Source: Bacillus sp. CH30_1T
GTDB taxonomy: Bacteria; Bacillota; Bacilli; Bacillales; Bacillaceae_B
Direction of reading: 5' to 3'
Assembly: GCF_008364765.1 (NCBI RefSeq)
Contig: NZ_VTUY01000004.1
Location: 124,001-188,000, forward strand
Length of the DNA stretch: 64,000 bases
Shown here in pieces: positions 34,217-47,622 of the stretch. The notes beneath the pieces were generated by a model. The model was not told the origin of the DNA and ran no database searches. It worked only from the letters and a program-made list of their open reading frames with translations. Position 1 is the stretch's first letter. Every line of letters starts with the position of its first letter. A program made the position numbers and the translations under genes.

Positions 34217-35359
34217 TTGAAAAAGATTAGCTTACTGGGAGCTACCGGTTCTATAGGGACACAAACCCTTGATGTAATCCGTGAGCACCCTGATGAATTC
34301 AAACTGACAGCTATGACTGTTGGCAGAAATATAGAAGAAGCTAGAAAAATGATTGTAGAATTCTGTCCTCAAATGATTTCTGTTCAACGAAAAGAGGATG
34401 CTGAATTACTAAAGAATGAAATGCCATCTTCAGTAAAGGTTCTTTATGGGGAAGAAGGCTTGGTGGAGGTGGCTTGCCATCAGGATGCGGACATACTCGT
34501 TAACGCAGTGTTGGGAAGCGTGGGGCTTCACCCCACATTACAAGCCATCGAAGCAGGGAAAATGATTGCGATTGCCAATAAGGAAACGCTTGTAACGGCT
34601 GGACATCTGGTGATGGAGGCTGCCCGGAAAAAGAATACTACTTTACTGCCGGTTGATAGTGAGCATTCTGCCATATTCCAAGCGCTGCAGGGAGAACAAG
34701 AAAAGAATATTGAAAAACTGATCATTACAGCATCCGGAGGCAGCTTCAGAGACCGGACGAGAGAAGAATTAGTGGGTGTCACAGTAACAGAAGCCTTGAA
34801 ACACCCGAACTGGTCAATGGGAGCAAAGATTACCATTGACTCTGCTTCAATGATGAACAAAGGGTTAGAGGTCATAGAAGCACATTGGTTATTTGATATT
34901 CCATATGACCAAATTGAGGTGGTGCAACATAGAGAGAGCATTATCCACTCCATGATTCAATTCCACGATTCATCTGTGATGGCTCAATTAGGTACGCCTG
35001 ATATGCGCGTTCCGATTCAATATGCTTTAACCTATCCCGACAGACTTATTAGACCAGGTAAGAGATTGGATTTAGTCGAAATGGGTAAGCTTCATTTTGA
35101 AGAGATGGATTTAAATCGTTTCCGTTGTCTTGCTTTTGCCTATGAAGCAGGACGGATCGGCGGCAGTATGACGACGGTACTTAATGCTGCAAATGAAGCG
35201 GCAGTTTCCATGTTCCTGGAAAATAAGATATCTTTCCTGGACATTGAAGCGTGTATTGAGAAGGCTATGTCTACTCATCAAGTGATACATAGACCAGATC
35301 TTGAAACCATACATGAGATTGATCAACAGACTCGACAACTTGTTTTAAGCTGGTTGTAG
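34217..35359 (+). CDS. dxr: 1-deoxy-D-xylulose 5-phosphate reductoisomerase
   Basis: Second step of the MEP isoprenoid pathway, feeding UppS. 380 aa. N-terminal NADPH fold [15 protein letters not shown], active-site region [17 protein letters not shown] and [15 protein letters not shown], then [19 protein letters not shown] and the C-terminal helices. Starts with TTG; 34217 (MKKISLLG) is taken because GGGAGGAG (34201-34208) lies 8 nt upstream, though TTG 34214 is possible. Confidence 0.97.
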   Translation: MKKISLLGATGSIGTQTLDVIREHPDEFKLTAMTVGRNIEEARKMIVEFCPQMISVQRKEDAELLKNEMPSSVKVLYGEEGLVEVACHQDADILVNAVLGSVGLHPTLQAIEAGKMIAIANKETLVTAGHLVMEAARKKNTTLLPVDSEHSAIFQALQGEQEKNIEKLIITASGGSFRDRTREELVGVTVTEALKHPNWSMGAKITIDSASMMNKGLEVIEAHWLFDIPYDQIEVVQHRESIIHSMIQFHDSSVMAQLGTPDMRVPIQYALTYPDRLIRPGKRLDLVEMGKLHFEEMDLNRFRCLAFAYEAGRIGGSMTTVLNAANEAAVSMFLENKISFLDIEACIEKAMSTHQVIHRPDLETIHEIDQQTRQLVLSWL

Positions 35360-35476
35360 AGTACTTGGGCATTATTACATGTTCTGTAACGTAGAATGAT
35401 AGTGGACATGTTTCTTACCTATACTTCAAACATTTAGATCTGTTACCAACAGGTTATAAAAAAGGTGGTTTTTTAT

Positions 35477-36733
35477 TTGCAAACGGTGATTGCCTTTGTT
35501 GTTATTTTTGGAGCTTTAGTATTTTTTCATGAGCTTGGACATTTAATTTTCGCGAAGCGTGCAGGCATTTTATGCCGTGAATTCGCAATAGGGTTTGGTC
35601 CTAAAGTGTTTTCATACAAAAAGGATGAAACAACCTATACGATTCGCTTATTGCCTCTTGGGGGCTTTGTCCGAATGGCCGGGGAAGATCCGGAAATGGT
35701 TGAGCTAAAAGCCGGACATCGGGTTGGTCTTGTACTCGATCAGGATGAAAAAATTAAAAAAATTGTCTTAAATAACAAAGATCGCTATCCGAACATTCGT
35801 GTCATTGAGGTAGAAGAAGCGGATTTAGAGCACAGACTGCATATTCGTGGATACGAAGAAGACGAGGAGGAACTGAAAACCTTTTTAATCTCCAGGGACG
35901 CCGTATTCATTGAAGATGGTGTCGAGACACAAATCGCTCCATGGGATCGACAATTTGCATCTAAGTCACTACCCCAACGGGCGATGGCCATTTTTGCGGG
36001 GCCGCTATTTAACTTTATTTTAGCCTTCTTCATTTTCATTCTTGTAGGCTTATTGCAAGGGGTTCCTACGAATGATCCTGTTCTTGGCGAACTCACAGAA
36101 GATGGGGCAGCAAAAGAAGCCGGTCTTCAGAAAAATGACGTGATTTTAAGTATAGACGGTAAAGAGATTTCCACATGGGATGATATTGTCACCATCATAC
36201 AGAAACACCCAGGCGATGAACTGCGGTTTAATGTTGATCGTAACGGCTCAAACACAGAGATTTCAGTTACCCCAAAACCTCAAGAAATAGAAGGGGAAGA
36301 AATAGGGATTATTGGTGTTCATAGTCCTGTTGAAAAGTCGCCTCTCAAAGTGGTGACCAATAGTGCACAGCAAACCTATGAATGGACCAAAATGATTTTT
36401 GTTCTATTAGGAAAGCTTGTGTCCGGTGAGTTTTCAATCGATGCTTTATCAGGGCCGGTTGGAATCTATCAGTCAACGGATGTTGTTGCTAAATCGGGTA
36501 TATTCTACCTAATGAGATGGGCTGCCATCCTTAGTATCAACCTGGGAATTATGAACCTTCTGCCAATTCCTGCCCTTGACGGAGGCAGACTCCTGTTCTT
36601 CGCAGTTGAAGCGGTAAGAGGGAAACCGGTGGATCGCCAAATGGAAGGAATGGTCCATTTTGTCGGGTTTGCCCTCCTAATGGTTCTCATGCTCGTTGTT
36701 ACATGGAACGACATTCAAAGGTTTTTCTTATAA
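35477..36733 (+). CDS. rseP: Site-2 intramembrane zinc metalloprotease RseP/RasP
   Basis: Cleaves membrane-embedded substrates (anti-sigma factors such as RsiW, and signal-peptide remnants). 418 aa. Zinc motif HELGH at residues 18-22 in the first span, a PDZ domain (about 195-270, GLQKNDVILSIDGKEISTW) and the third metal ligand in NLLPIPALDGGRLLFF near the C-terminus. TTG 35477 gives MQTVIAFVVIFG and lies 8 nt after AAAGGTGG; GTG 35465 overlaps that site. Relative to shorter S2Ps it has the Bacillus-type insertion between the first two spans. Confidence 0.96.
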   Translation: MQTVIAFVVIFGALVFFHELGHLIFAKRAGILCREFAIGFGPKVFSYKKDETTYTIRLLPLGGFVRMAGEDPEMVELKAGHRVGLVLDQDEKIKKIVLNNKDRYPNIRVIEVEEADLEHRLHIRGYEEDEEELKTFLISRDAVFIEDGVETQIAPWDRQFASKSLPQRAMAIFAGPLFNFILAFFIFILVGLLQGVPTNDPVLGELTEDGAAKEAGLQKNDVILSIDGKEISTWDDIVTIIQKHPGDELRFNVDRNGSNTEISVTPKPQEIEGEEIGIIGVHSPVEKSPLKVVTNSAQQTYEWTKMIFVLLGKLVSGEFSIDALSGPVGIYQSTDVVAKSGIFYLMRWAAILSINLGIMNLLPIPALDGGRLLFFAVEAVRGKPVDRQMEGMVHFVGFALLMVLMLVVTWNDIQRFFL

Positions 36734-36760
36734 AATATGATACATGAAACATGAAACATG

Positions 36761-36812
36761 AACAGGCAGTTTCTCCCTCCAGAATCAAAAAATGAGGGTG
36801 TCACTGCCTGTT
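36761..36812 (+). terminator. Hairpin after rseP (weak terminator)
   Basis: AACAGGCAGT (36761-36770) pairs with ACTGCCTGTT (36803-36812), with inner CCCTC/GAGGG pairing. A real T run is missing, so termination is uncertain. Just before it CATGAAA is repeated in tandem three times (36743-36763, last copy imperfect). Confidence 0.5.
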
Positions 36813-36887
36813 GATTTAAGATAAAATAGTAACAAGGAAATTCCCACACTACATAAATAATATATATGGTAACTGAGGTGCTAATAG

Positions 36888-38597
<1,710 letters not shown>

Positions 38598-38601
38598 AAA
38601 G

Positions 38602-38650
38602 AAAAGGGCTCGACTTTAAAGGAGTCAATCCTTAGCTGTCAGCCCTTTTT
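38602..38650 (+). terminator. Terminator after proS
   Basis: AAAAGGGCT-C-GAC (38602-38614) pairs with GTCAGCCCTTTT (38638-38649) around a 23-nt loop, with T run. Confidence 0.85.
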
Positions 38651-38690
38651 CTACTGTAAATAACACGATTAGAAATGGGGGAGAAGGATC

Positions 38691-41600
38691 ATGGAAGAAA
38701 AGCCCCTGGGCAAAAGAGAGAGGTTTCAACTGTTACTAAAGCAATTAGGGTTAACAGAGGATGCCTTTGTGAAGTACTTTCAATACGCTGAAATTGAAAA
38801 ACTAGCGGTGTTTCGCAAAGAGAAGAAATGGCATTTTTACTTTACATTCGAAGAAATCATCCCGTGTGAAGTGTGGAGTAAATTTTCAATCGCACTGCAA
38901 ACATCCTTTAAACATATTGCAAACGTGGGATTTACGATAAAAGTGGTGAATAACCAAATATCAGATCAGCACATTTTAGATTATTGGCAGGAATGTGTGA
39001 AAGAAATCCAAGGTATTTCACCACCATTATTAAAATTATTAAATACTCAAAAGCCGAAAATCAACGGAAATAAAATTATTGTGTTTGCTTCCAATGATAC
39101 AGAAGCTACACAGTTAAAGAGAAAATACGGTGAAATGATCACCTCTACTTTCGAGAACTTTGGCTTTCCTAAACTAGTATTGGATGCAGAGGTAAGTCAA
39201 GTAGAGGAACAAAGCAATGAGTATGAGAAGTTTTTAGAAGAAAAGCTTAAAGAAGATCAAGAGAGAGCCAAACAAGCTCTCATTGAAATGGAAAAGGCTG
39301 AAAAAGAGGAAGCAAGTGATGCACCCAGCGGTCCATTCATGCTTGGTCTTACGATTAAAGACGATGCTGACTTCCGAAAGATTGAAGAGATTTATGACGA
39401 AGAACGCCGAATCGCCATTGAAGGGTATGTTTTCCATTGTGAAACACGTGAATTACGTAGCGGTCGTACTTTATTAACATTTAAAGTAACAGACTACTCA
39501 AGTTCCATCCTGGTCAAAATGTTTTCGAGGGACAAAGAGGACGCTGCTATCATGAACAATATGAAAAAAGGTATGTGGGTCCGCTGTCGAGGAAGTATTC
39601 AAAATGATACGTTCGTGCGTGACCTGGTGATGATTGCCAACGACGTGAATGAAATCAAACCGGTTCTGAGATTGGATACTGCTCCTGCTGATGAAAAAAG
39701 GGTGGAGCTTCACATGCATACACCAATGAGTCAGATGGATGCCGTTTCTTCAGTGGCAAGTCTTGTTGCCCAAGCAAAAAAATGGGGACATAAAGCGGTT
39801 GCGATAACGGATCATGCCGTTGCACAGTCGTTCCCTGAGGCATACAGCGCAAGCAAGAAAAATGATATTAAACTGCTGTATGGAGTTGAGGCGAATCTTG
39901 TAGATGATGGAGTGCCAATTGCCTATAACGACCGGGATCTTCCTTTAGAAAATAGTACCTATATTGTCTTTGACGTTGAAACGACTGGACTTTCGGCCGT
40001 TTACGACACCATCATTGAACTCGCCGCTGTGAAAATCAAAGATGGTGAGGTCATTGACAAATTTGAATCGTTTGCCAACCCTCATCATCCGTTATCCGCG
40101 ACAACCATTGAATTAACGGGGATCACTGATGATATGGTGCAAACGGCTCCTGACATAAACGATGTTCTTCACGACTATCATAAATGGGCAGGAGAAGATA
40201 TATTAGTTGCACATAATGCTTCCTTTGATATGGGTTTCTTGAATGCAGGGTATCAAAAAACAGGACTGCCTAAAGCGACTAACCCTGTCATCGATACACT
40301 GGAGCTTGCAAGACTCCTGTATCCTCAATTCAAGAATCATCGTTTAAATACGTTAGCAAAGAAATTTGATATTGAACTTACCCAGCATCACCGAGCGATC
40401 TATGATGCGGAAACAACTGGATACTTGTTATTGAAAATGCTGAAGGATGCCGTTGAAAAAGGTATCACCAATCATAATCAATTCAATGATTACATGGGGA
40501 AAGGTGATGCATACAAGCGGTCAAGACCCTATCACTGTACACTGATTGCCCAAACGGAAGAAGGCTTAAAGAACCTTTATAAACTAGTATCCATATCTCA
40601 CATGAATTATTTTTACCGTGTTCCGCGAATTCCCCGCTCTCAGCTTCAAAAGTATCGAACGGGAATTCTCGTAGGTTCAGGCTGTGACAAAGGCGAAGTG
40701 TTTGAAGGGATGATGCAAAAAGGGAAGGAAGAAGTTGAGGAAACTGCTCAATTCTATGATTACCTGGAAGTTCATCCAAGAGAAGTCTATCAACATTTAA
40801 TCGAGTTGGATTTGGTGCAAAGTCAGAAAAACCTTGAAGATATCATTAAAAACATTGTGGATCTTGGTAAGAAGTTGGATAAGCCGGTAGTGGCTACCGG
40901 TAACGTTCATTACTTAAATGAAAACGACAAGATTTACCGGAAAATTCTTGTTGGCTCTCAAGGCGGAGCGAATCCGTTAAACCGACACGAACTTCCTGAT
41001 GTTCATTTTAGAACAACGAATGAGATGCTGGATGCATTTTCTTTCTTAGGAAAAGAAGCAGCGAAAGAAATTGTTGTGGATAACTCCAACAAAATAGCCG
41101 ACCTTGTAGACGTAATTAAACCAATCAGAGATGATCTTTATACGCCTAAAATTGAAGGCGCTGATGAAGAAATGCGTCGCATGAGCTATGCCATGGCGAA
41201 AAGCATTTACGGAGAGAAGCTTCCCGAAATTGTAGAAGCAAGGCTCGAAAAGGAATTAAAGAGTATTATCGGGCATGGATTCGCAGTCATCTATTTAATC
41301 TCACATAAGCTCGTGAAAAAGTCATTGGATGATGGGTATCTGGTAGGATCCCGTGGATCAGTAGGATCTTCTTTTGTTGCAACAATGACAGAAATAACGG
41401 AAGTAAATCCTTTACCTCCACACTATGTATGTCCATCTTGCAAGAAATCCGAGTTCTTTGATGACGGATCAGTAGGATCCGGGTTTGATTTGCCCAATAA
41501 AGATTGTCCTGATTGTGGAATTCCATACAAGAAGGATGGTCATGATATTCCGTTTGAAACATTCCTTGGATTTAAAGGAGACAAAGTTCCTGATATCGAT

Positions 41601-43010
41601 TTGAACTTCTCGGGTGAGTATCAGCCTAACGCCCATAACTATACGAAGGTTCTGTTCGGTGAAGATAATGTATATCGAGCAGGTACAATCGGTACAGTGG
41701 CGGAGAAGACCGCCTACGGGTATGTAAAAGGATACGCCAATGATCATCAGCTGCAAATCCGCGGAGCAGAAATCGATCGATTGGTAAGTGGATGTACCGG
41801 AGTGAAAAGAACAACGGGACAGCATCCTGGAGGGATCATCGTAGTACCTGATTATATGGATATCTACGATTTCTCACCAATTCAATTCCCTGCTGATGAT
41901 TCAAGCTCGGAATGGAAAACAACACACTTTGATTTCCATTCCATTCATGATAATCTTCTGAAGCTTGATATTCTTGGACATGATGATCCAACCGTTATTC
42001 GTATGCTTCAGGATTTATCAGGTGTCGATCCGAAGACGATTCCGACAGATGACCCTGAGGTGATGAAAATCTTCAGTGGAACGGAAACACTCGGAGTGAC
42101 AGCGGAACAAATCATGTGTAAGACCGGGACACTTGGGATTCCTGAATTCGGCACACGATTTGTTCGTCAAATGCTTGAGGATACAAAACCGACGACATTT
42201 TCTGAACTTGTTCAAATATCAGGACTTTCACATGGTACTGATGTATGGCTGGGCAATGCGCAAGAGCTTATTCATAATAATATTTGTAATCTGAGCGAAG
42301 TAATCGGATGTCGTGATGATATTATGGTTTATCTCATCTATCAAGGACTCGAGCCTTCACTTGCCTTTAAAATCATGGAGTTTGTACGTAAAGGGAAGGG
42401 ACTGCAGGATGAATGGGTAGAAGAGATGAAAAAGAATGGGGTACCGGACTGGTATATTGATTCTTGTCTGAAGATCAAATATATGTTCCCGAAAGCCCAT
42501 GCTGCTGCCTATGTATTAATGGCTGTTCGTATTGCTTACTTTAAAGTGCATCATGCTCTCTTGTACTATGCTGCTTATTTCACCGTTCGTGCAGAGGATT
42601 TCGATATTGAAGCCATGGTGAGAGGGTCCCAAGCAGTCAGGGCTAAGATAGAAGAAATCAACAGCAAAGGCCTGGATGCATCTCCAAAAGAAAAGAACAC
42701 GTTAACAGTACTGGAGTTGGCCCTTGAAATGTGTGAGCGGGGATACAAGTTCCAAAAGGTAGACCTGTATCGTTCACAAGCGGCTGAATTTGTAATAGAT
42801 GGAGATTCATTGATTCCACCGTTCAACTCGATTCCCGGGCTTGGGACAAATGCGGCCATCAATATTGTGAATGCAAGACAGAATGGGGAGTTTCTCTCTA
42901 AAGAAGATCTTCAACAAAGAGGTCGAGTCTCCAAGACAATCATCGAGTACCTGGACAATCACGGCTGCTTGGAAGCCTTGCCGGATAAGAACCAATTATC
43001 CCTTTTCTAA
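38691..43010 (+). CDS. polC: DNA polymerase III subunit alpha, PolC type
   Basis: Main leading-strand replicase of Firmicutes. 1439 aa. Order of domains: N-terminal domain, OB fold (about 240-330), PHP domain ([15 protein letters not shown], about 343) split by a DEDD 3'-5' proofreading exonuclease (FDVETTGLS, about 425; [10 protein letters not shown]), then the polymerase with a four-Cys zinc site (CPSCKK ... CPDCG, about 913-943), catalytic PDIDLNFSG (about 965), and the C-terminal tail ending NQLSLF with the clamp-binding QLSLF motif. GGGGGAG precedes the ATG. Transcribed as a single gene between two terminators. Confidence 0.99.
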   Translation: MEEKPLGKRERFQLLLKQLGLTEDAFVKYFQYAEIEKLAVFRKEKKWHFYFTFEEIIPCEVWSKFSIALQTSFKHIANVGFTIKVVNNQISDQHILDYWQECVKEIQGISPPLLKLLNTQKPKINGNKIIVFASNDTEATQLKRKYGEMITSTFENFGFPKLVLDAEVSQVEEQSNEYEKFLEEKLKEDQERAKQALIEMEKAEKEEASDAPSGPFMLGLTIKDDADFRKIEEIYDEERRIAIEGYVFHCETRELRSGRTLLTFKVTDYSSSILVKMFSRDKEDAAIMNNMKKGMWVRCRGSIQNDTFVRDLVMIANDVNEIKPVLRLDTAPADEKRVELHMHTPMSQMDAVSSVASLVAQAKKWGHKAVAITDHAVAQSFPEAYSASKKNDIKLLYGVEANLVDDGVPIAYNDRDLPLENSTYIVFDVETTGLSAVYDTIIELAAVKIKDGEVIDKFESFANPHHPLSATTIELTGITDDMVQTAPDINDVLHDYHKWAGEDILVAHNASFDMGFLNAGYQKTGLPKATNPVIDTLELARLLYPQFKNHRLNTLAKKFDIELTQHHRAIYDAETTGYLLLKMLKDAVEKGITNHNQFNDYMGKGDAYKRSRPYHCTLIAQTEEGLKNLYKLVSISHMNYFYRVPRIPRSQLQKYRTGILVGSGCDKGEVFEGMMQKGKEEVEETAQFYDYLEVHPREVYQHLIELDLVQSQKNLEDIIKNIVDLGKKLDKPVVATGNVHYLNENDKIYRKILVGSQGGANPLNRHELPDVHFRTTNEMLDAFSFLGKEAAKEIVVDNSNKIADLVDVIKPIRDDLYTPKIEGADEEMRRMSYAMAKSIYGEKLPEIVEARLEKELKSIIGHGFAVIYLISHKLVKKSLDDGYLVGSRGSVGSSFVATMTEITEVNPLPPHYVCPSCKKSEFFDDGSVGSGFDLPNKDCPDCGIPYKKDGHDIPFETFLGFKGDKVPDIDLNFSGEYQPNAHNYTKVLFGEDNVYRAGTIGTVAEKTAYGYVKGYANDHQLQIRGAEIDRLVSGCTGVKRTTGQHPGGIIVVPDYMDIYDFSPIQFPADDSSSEWKTTHFDFHSIHDNLLKLDILGHDDPTVIRMLQDLSGVDPKTIPTDDPEVMKIFSGTETLGVTAEQIMCKTGTLGIPEFGTRFVRQMLEDTKPTTFSELVQISGLSHGTDVWLGNAQELIHNNICNLSEVIGCRDDIMVYLIYQGLEPSLAFKIMEFVRKGKGLQDEWVEEMKKNGVPDWYIDSCLKIKYMFPKAHAAAYVLMAVRIAYFKVHHALLYYAAYFTVRAEDFDIEAMVRGSQAVRAKIEEINSKGLDASPKEKNTLTVLELALEMCERGYKFQKVDLYRSQAAEFVIDGDSLIPPFNSIPGLGTNAAINIVNARQNGEFLSKEDLQQRGRVSKTIIEYLDNHGCLEALPDKNQLSLF

Positions 43011-43030
43011 GCTGATACCATGGGAATTGT

Positions 43031-43059
43031 TTGCATAAAAATGTTGATTATGGTATATT
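43031..43059 (+). promoter_or_regulatory. SigA promoter upstream of rimP-nusA-infB operon
   Basis: TTGCAT (43031-43036), 17-bp spacer, TATATT (43054-43059); start expected near 43066. It lies before the hairpin at 43095, so the transcript would run through that hairpin about 30 nt after initiation. Confidence 0.55.
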
Positions 43060-43094
43060 TTTATTGGAAATACTAAAGATAGCTCTAAAGGTAG

Positions 43095-43124
43095 AAGAGT
43101 GGGGTCGCACCCCACTCTTTCGTT
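43095..43124 (+). terminator. Terminator of polC / possible leader attenuator of rimP operon
   Basis: AAGAGTGGGGT (43095-43105) pairs perfectly with ACCCCACTCTT (43109-43119) around a 3-nt loop, followed by TCGTT. Strong stem, interrupted T run. Confidence 0.75.
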
Positions 43125-43196
43125 ATTACATGGAGATTTTTTGAACTATCATTTCTAGTCTTGGTGCAAGATTTTCATATAGACCAGGAGGTAAGT

Positions 43197-43667
43197 ATGA
43201 GCAAAATAACAACACTTGTAGAAGAACTTGTTACACCAATCTTAGACGACATGTCATTAGAACTCATTGACATGGAATATGTGAAAGAGGGATCCAATTG
43301 GTTTCTTCGCGTATTTATCGACAAAGATTCAGGTGTTGACATTGAAGAATGCGGAATAGTAAGTGAAAGACTTAGTGAGAAGTTAGATGAAATTGACCCA
43401 ATTCCTCATAATTACTTTTTAGAAGTTTCTTCACCGGGAGCTGAACGTCCTTTAAAGAAAGAAAAGGACTTTGAGAAAGCCATCGGCAAAAACGTATATG
43501 TGAAAACATATGAGCCAATGAACGGTGAAAAAGCCTTCGAAGGCACACTTCTTTCCTATACTTCAGACCAATTAGCATTAGAAGTAACCATTAAGACTCG
43601 AAAAAAGAAGGTTGAAATTCCAACAGATAAGATAGCGATCGCACGATTGGCTGTTACATTTTCATAG
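43197..43667 (+). CDS. rimP: Ribosome maturation factor RimP
   Basis: 156 aa; assists 30S subunit maturation. Contains [54 protein letters not shown] and the C-terminal SH3-like domain. ATG 43197 follows AGGAGG (43186-43191); an upstream in-frame start at 43161 lacks support. First gene of the nusA-infB operon, equivalent to B. subtilis ylxS. Confidence 0.97.
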   Translation: MSKITTLVEELVTPILDDMSLELIDMEYVKEGSNWFLRVFIDKDSGVDIEECGIVSERLSEKLDEIDPIPHNYFLEVSSPGAERPLKKEKDFEKAIGKNVYVKTYEPMNGEKAFEGTLLSYTSDQLALEVTIKTRKKKVEIPTDKIAIARLAVTFS

Positions 43668-43702
43668 GAACTAACCGCACTATAAAGGGGGATGAAACCA
43701 CC

Positions 43703-44836
43703 ATGAGCACTCAGTTATTAGATGCTCTTACTGTTTTAGAGAAAGAGAAAGGCATTGCAAGAGATGTCATCATTGAAGCAATTGAAGCTGCACTTGTGTC
43801 AGCTTACAAACGAAATTTTAACCAAGCACAAAATGTCCGTGTAGACCTTAACCTTGAAACTGGTACGATGAGAGTTTTCGCTCGAAAAGAAGTTGTAGAC
43901 GAAGTATTTGATTCCCGCCTTGAGATTTCTGTCGAAGACGCCGGGGAAATCAATCCTAGCTACGAGGTTGGAGACGTTGTTGAGTTGGAAGTTACACCAA
44001 AGGATTTTGGCCGTATCGCTGCCCAAACGGCTAAACAGGTTGTTACCCAACGAGTAAGAGAAGCTGAAAGAGGAATTATCTATTCCGAATTTGTGGATCG
44101 CGAAGAAGATATCATGACAGGTATCGTTCAACGTCAGGACAATCGCTTTATCTATGTGGCACTAGGCAAGATTGAGGCGCTTTTACCAGTGAGCGAGCAG
44201 ATGCCAAATGAAACATATAAGCCTCATGATCGCATAAAAGTGTTTATTACAAAGGTTGAGAAGACTACAAAAGGCCCTCAAATTTTTGTTTCAAGAACAC
44301 ATCCCGGATTACTGAAGCGGTTATTTGAAATCGAAGTTCCTGAAATCTTTGATGGAACGGTAGAAATTAAATCTGTTGCACGTGAAGCCGGAGATCGCTC
44401 TAAAATCTCTGTTCATGCAGAAAATTCCGAGGTAGATCCCGTTGGAGCTTGTGTGGGAACCAAGGGTGCACGTGTACAAGCAATTGTAAACGAATTAAAA
44501 GGTGAAAAAATTGACATTGTTCAATGGTCAGAAGATCCTGTAACATTCGTAGCCAATGCATTAAGTCCATCGAAAGTTCTGGATGTACAGGTGAATGAAG
44601 ATGATAAAGCGACAAGAGTAGTTGTTCCGGATTATCAACTTTCACTTGCAATCGGTAAACGTGGTCAAAATGCCCGTCTTGCAGCCAAATTGACAAACTG
44701 GAAGATTGATATCAAGAGTGAAACAGACGCTCGTGAACTGGGATTATATCCTCGAGAAGAGTCATTCCTTCCTCAAGATGAAGAGGAAGAATATGATAAC
44801 GAGCCTTTAAATATTGATTTCGACAATCAAGATTAA
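43703..44836 (+). CDS. nusA: Transcription termination/antitermination factor NusA
   Basis: RNA polymerase-associated factor for pausing, termination and antitermination. 377 aa: N-terminal polymerase-binding domain (about 1-125), S1 domain (about 133-200), KH1 (GACVGTKGARVQAIVNEL) and KH2 (LAIGKRGQNARLAAKLTNW). As in other Bacilli the C-terminal acidic repeats of the E. coli protein are absent; the tail is short and acidic (DEEEEYDNEPLNIDFDNQD). AAGGGGGATG precedes the ATG. Confidence 0.98.
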   Translation: MSTQLLDALTVLEKEKGIARDVIIEAIEAALVSAYKRNFNQAQNVRVDLNLETGTMRVFARKEVVDEVFDSRLEISVEDAGEINPSYEVGDVVELEVTPKDFGRIAAQTAKQVVTQRVREAERGIIYSEFVDREEDIMTGIVQRQDNRFIYVALGKIEALLPVSEQMPNETYKPHDRIKVFITKVEKTTKGPQIFVSRTHPGLLKRLFEIEVPEIFDGTVEIKSVAREAGDRSKISVHAENSEVDPVGACVGTKGARVQAIVNELKGEKIDIVQWSEDPVTFVANALSPSKVLDVQVNEDDKATRVVVPDYQLSLAIGKRGQNARLAAKLTNWKIDIKSETDARELGLYPREESFLPQDEEEEYDNEPLNIDFDNQD

Positions 44837-44848
44837 GAGGTGAGTCAG

Positions 44849-45118
44849 ATGAGTGTAAATAAGAAGATCCCATTGCGCAAATGCGTGGCAACGGGTGAAA
44901 TGAAGCCGAAGAAAGAAATGATACGGATTGTCCGCTCGAAAGAAGGGGAGGTTTCCATCGATCCTACCGGTAAGAAATCAGGGCGTGGAGCTTATCTTTC
45001 CAAGGATAAAGACATCATTTTACAAGCTAAAAAGAAAAATACATTAGCCAATCAATTACAAGCGAAAATAGATGAATCTCTTTACGATGAATTGATTAGC
45101 CTTGTGGAGAAGGAGTAA
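44849..45118 (+). CDS. ylxR: YlxR/RnpM RNA-binding protein
   Basis: 89 aa, DUF448 fold. The signature PLRKCVATGEMKPKKEMIRI and GKKSGRGAYLSKD is clear, and the protein is strongly basic. In B. subtilis YlxR (renamed RnpM) has been reported to bind and modulate RNase P. ATG 44849 lies 8 nt after AAGAGG; GTG 44840 overlaps this site. It lies between nusA and ylxQ as in other Bacilli. Confidence 0.94.
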   Translation: MSVNKKIPLRKCVATGEMKPKKEMIRIVRSKEGEVSIDPTGKKSGRGAYLSKDKDIILQAKKKNTLANQLQAKIDESLYDELISLVEKE

Positions 45119-45128
45119 CGTTTAGCGT

Positions 45129-45446
45129 ATGAATCAAAATCGTTGGATGTCACTTTTAGGATTGGCGAATCGGGCACGTAAGATTATTTCAGGTGAAGAG
45201 CTTGTTATAAAAGAAGTTCGTAGTGGACGAGCAAAACTTGTCATTCTTTCCAAAGATGCTTCTGCTAATACCTACAAGAAAATTACGGACAAATGTAAAT
45301 CCTACAATGTCCCGGTTAGTTTGGTGGATAGCAGAAATGATTTAGGTCAGGCCATTGGAAAAGAAGCCAGGGTAGTGGTGGCTATAATGGAAGCAGGCTT
45401 TGCCGGGAAATTATCCGAACTGCTCGATGAATCTCAGTGGGGGTGA
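45129..45446 (+). CDS. ylxQ: YlxQ, L7Ae-family RNA-binding protein
   Basis: 105 aa with the L7Ae/L30e fold: [37 protein letters not shown] and [20 protein letters not shown]. The family binds kink-turn RNAs; the cellular target is unknown. It starts 10 nt after ylxR, and infB begins 4 nt after its stop. Confidence 0.93.
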   Translation: MNQNRWMSLLGLANRARKIISGEELVIKEVRSGRAKLVILSKDASANTYKKITDKCKSYNVPVSLVDSRNDLGQAIGKEARVVVAIMEAGFAGKLSELLDESQWG

Positions 45447-45450
45447 ACAT

Positions 45451-47622
45451 ATGAGCAAGATGCGTGTTTATGAATATGCAAAAAAATACAATGTTTCAAG
45501 CAAAGATGTTATCGGAAAATTAAAGCAACTGAATATTGAGGTATCAAACCATATGGCAACTATAGAAGATGACGCAGTAACAAAATTAGACGCGATGTAC
45601 AAAGGGAATTCAGGCAGTCAGAAACCAAGCCAAAAGGATTCCAAGACAAATGTATCAAAGGCAGAAGAAGCTCCGAACAAGGAAAAAGTAAAATCAGCAC
45701 CGAAAAGTCGTGAAGGAAAAAAACACGAACAACAGCACCAATCAAAGGAGAAGAAGGTCTTCAATAATAATAATAACAACAACAAAAACAAAAATAACAA
45801 ACAAAACAGGCAAAATAAAAATTTCAAACAGGCTCCACAGCAACAACAGCCTGCCAAGAAAAAAGAACTTCCTTCAAAAATTACGTTCTCAGAGTCATTG
45901 ACAGTTTCAGAGCTTGCGAAAAAGCTTCACAAAGAGCCATCTGAAATCATTAAAAAGCTATTCATGCTTGGTGTCATGGCAACAATCAACCAAGAGTTAG
46001 ATAAAGACTCAATTGAACTGATTGCAGGAGAATATGGAGTCGAAGTAGAGGAAGAAATCAAAGTAGATGCCACTGACCTTGAAGTATACTTCACTGAAGA
46101 CACACAAGAGCAAGTAGAAGAGCGTCCTTCTGTTGTGACAATCATGGGTCACGTTGACCATGGTAAAACGACTCTGCTTGATTCCATCCGTAACACAAAA
46201 GTAACGGCAGGAGAAGCAGGAGGAATCACTCAGCATATCGGTGCTTATCAAGTAGAAGTGGATGAAAAGAAGATCACCTTCCTTGATACTCCTGGACATG
46301 CTGCCTTCACAACAATGCGTGCCCGCGGTGCTCAAGTAACGGATATCGCGATCATTGTTGTTGCTGCTGATGATGGTGTCATGCCTCAAACAGTTGAAGC
46401 GATCAACCATGCGAAAGCGGCCGAAGTTCCAATTATTATTGCCGTTAATAAAATGGACAAAGAAGCTGCGAATCCAGATCGTGTAATGCAAGAACTGACG
46501 GAATACGAACTGGTTCCTGAAGCGTGGGGGGGAGACACAATCTTCGTACCACTATCTGCATTATCAGGAGAAGGGATCGATAATCTACTTGAAATGATCG
46601 TTCTTGTCAGTGAAGTGGAAGAGCTTAAAGCAAATCCGAATCGCCTTGCTCAAGGTACGGTGATTGAAGCACAATTAGACAAAGGCCGGGGATCTGTAGC
46701 GACTTTACTTGTTCAAAACGGGACATTAAAGGTTGGGGATCCTATTGTAGTAGGAAATACATTCGGTCGTGTTCGTGCAATGGTCAATGACCTTGGTCGC
46801 CGTGTGAAAGAGGCAGGTCCTTCTGCTCCTGTTGAAATCACAGGTTTAAATGATGTTCCTCAAGCTGGAGATCGTTTCGTTGTATTTGAAGACGAGAAAA
46901 CGGCTCGTTCCGTTGGTGAAGCTCGTGCTTCTCAAGCTCTGCAAGCACAGAGGGGAGAGAAGTCTAAAGTAAGCCTTGAGAACCTGTTTGAACAAATGAA
47001 ACAAGGTGAAATGAAGGACCTCAACCTCGTTCTTAAAGCTGACGTTCAAGGTTCAGTAGAAGCTCTTGCCGCTTCATTGCTGAAAATTGAAGTTGAAGGT
47101 GTAAATATACGTATCATCCATACTGGTGTCGGAGCGATTAACGAATCAGATATTACACTGGCAGCAGCGTCCAACGCTATTGTTATAGGCTTTAATGTTC
47201 GCCCTGATGTAAATGCGAAACGTACGGCTGATACTGAAGGAGTAGAAATTCGATTACACCGTATTATCTATAAGGTAATGGAGGAAATTGAAGCTGCTAT
47301 GAAAGGGATGCTGGACCCTGAGTTCGAAGAAAAAATCATTGGTCAAGCAGAAGTTCGTCAAACATTTAAAGTGTCTAAAGTTGGAACGATTGCGGGAAGC
47401 TATGTAACAGAAGGTAAAATTTCTCGCGATAGCGGCGTTCGTTTAATTCGTGATGGAATTGTTATCTTTGAAGGTGAACTGGATGCCCTTAAACGTTTTA
47501 AGGATGATGCCAAAGACGTAGCCAAAGGTTACGAATGTGGTATTACGATTAAGAATTTTAACGATGTGAAAGAGGGCGACGTAATCGAAGCCTTCATCAT
47601 GGAGGAAATTACACGTAAATGA
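45451..47622 (+). CDS. infB: Translation initiation factor IF-2
   Basis: GTPase that places initiator tRNA on the ribosome. 723 aa. N-terminal IF2-N domain ([20 protein letters not shown]), a low-complexity Lys/Asn/Gln linker (about residues 52-148, encoded by AAT/AAC/AAA runs at 45757-45850), a second IF2-N domain, then the G domain: G1 GHVDHGKT (233-240), G3 DTPGHAAF, G4 NKMD, and the C1/C2 domains. ATG 45451 was chosen because GGGGGTGA precedes it; an in-frame upstream ATG at 45400 lies inside ylxQ. Confidence 0.98.
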   Translation: MSKMRVYEYAKKYNVSSKDVIGKLKQLNIEVSNHMATIEDDAVTKLDAMYKGNSGSQKPSQKDSKTNVSKAEEAPNKEKVKSAPKSREGKKHEQQHQSKEKKVFNNNNNNNKNKNNKQNRQNKNFKQAPQQQQPAKKKELPSKITFSESLTVSELAKKLHKEPSEIIKKLFMLGVMATINQELDKDSIELIAGEYGVEVEEEIKVDATDLEVYFTEDTQEQVEERPSVVTIMGHVDHGKTTLLDSIRNTKVTAGEAGGITQHIGAYQVEVDEKKITFLDTPGHAAFTTMRARGAQVTDIAIIVVAADDGVMPQTVEAINHAKAAEVPIIIAVNKMDKEAANPDRVMQELTEYELVPEAWGGDTIFVPLSALSGEGIDNLLEMIVLVSEVEELKANPNRLAQGTVIEAQLDKGRGSVATLLVQNGTLKVGDPIVVGNTFGRVRAMVNDLGRRVKEAGPSAPVEITGLNDVPQAGDRFVVFEDEKTARSVGEARASQALQAQRGEKSKVSLENLFEQMKQGEMKDLNLVLKADVQGSVEALAASLLKIEVEGVNIRIIHTGVGAINESDITLAAASNAIVIGFNVRPDVNAKRTADTEGVEIRLHRIIYKVMEEIEAAMKGMLDPEFEEKIIGQAEVRQTFKVSKVGTIAGSYVTEGKISRDSGVRLIRDGIVIFEGELDALKRFKDDAKDVAKGYECGITIKNFNDVKEGDVIEAFIMEEITRK

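Noticed and set aside
36734-36887. T-box-like word (AGGGTG-TCAC-TGCC) before proS
   Set aside because: The gap of about 150 nt is too short for a T-box leader with stem I and specifier, and the word belongs to a simple hairpin.
45757-45850. AAT/AAC/AAA-rich run as a satellite repeat
   Set aside because: It is the coding sequence of the low-complexity Asn/Lys/Gln linker of IF-2, in frame with no break.
46009-46491. 160-codon antisense frame in infB (and the similar 163-codon frame at 22114-22605)
   Set aside because: They are antisense shadows of strongly conserved genes, with no start signals or family features.
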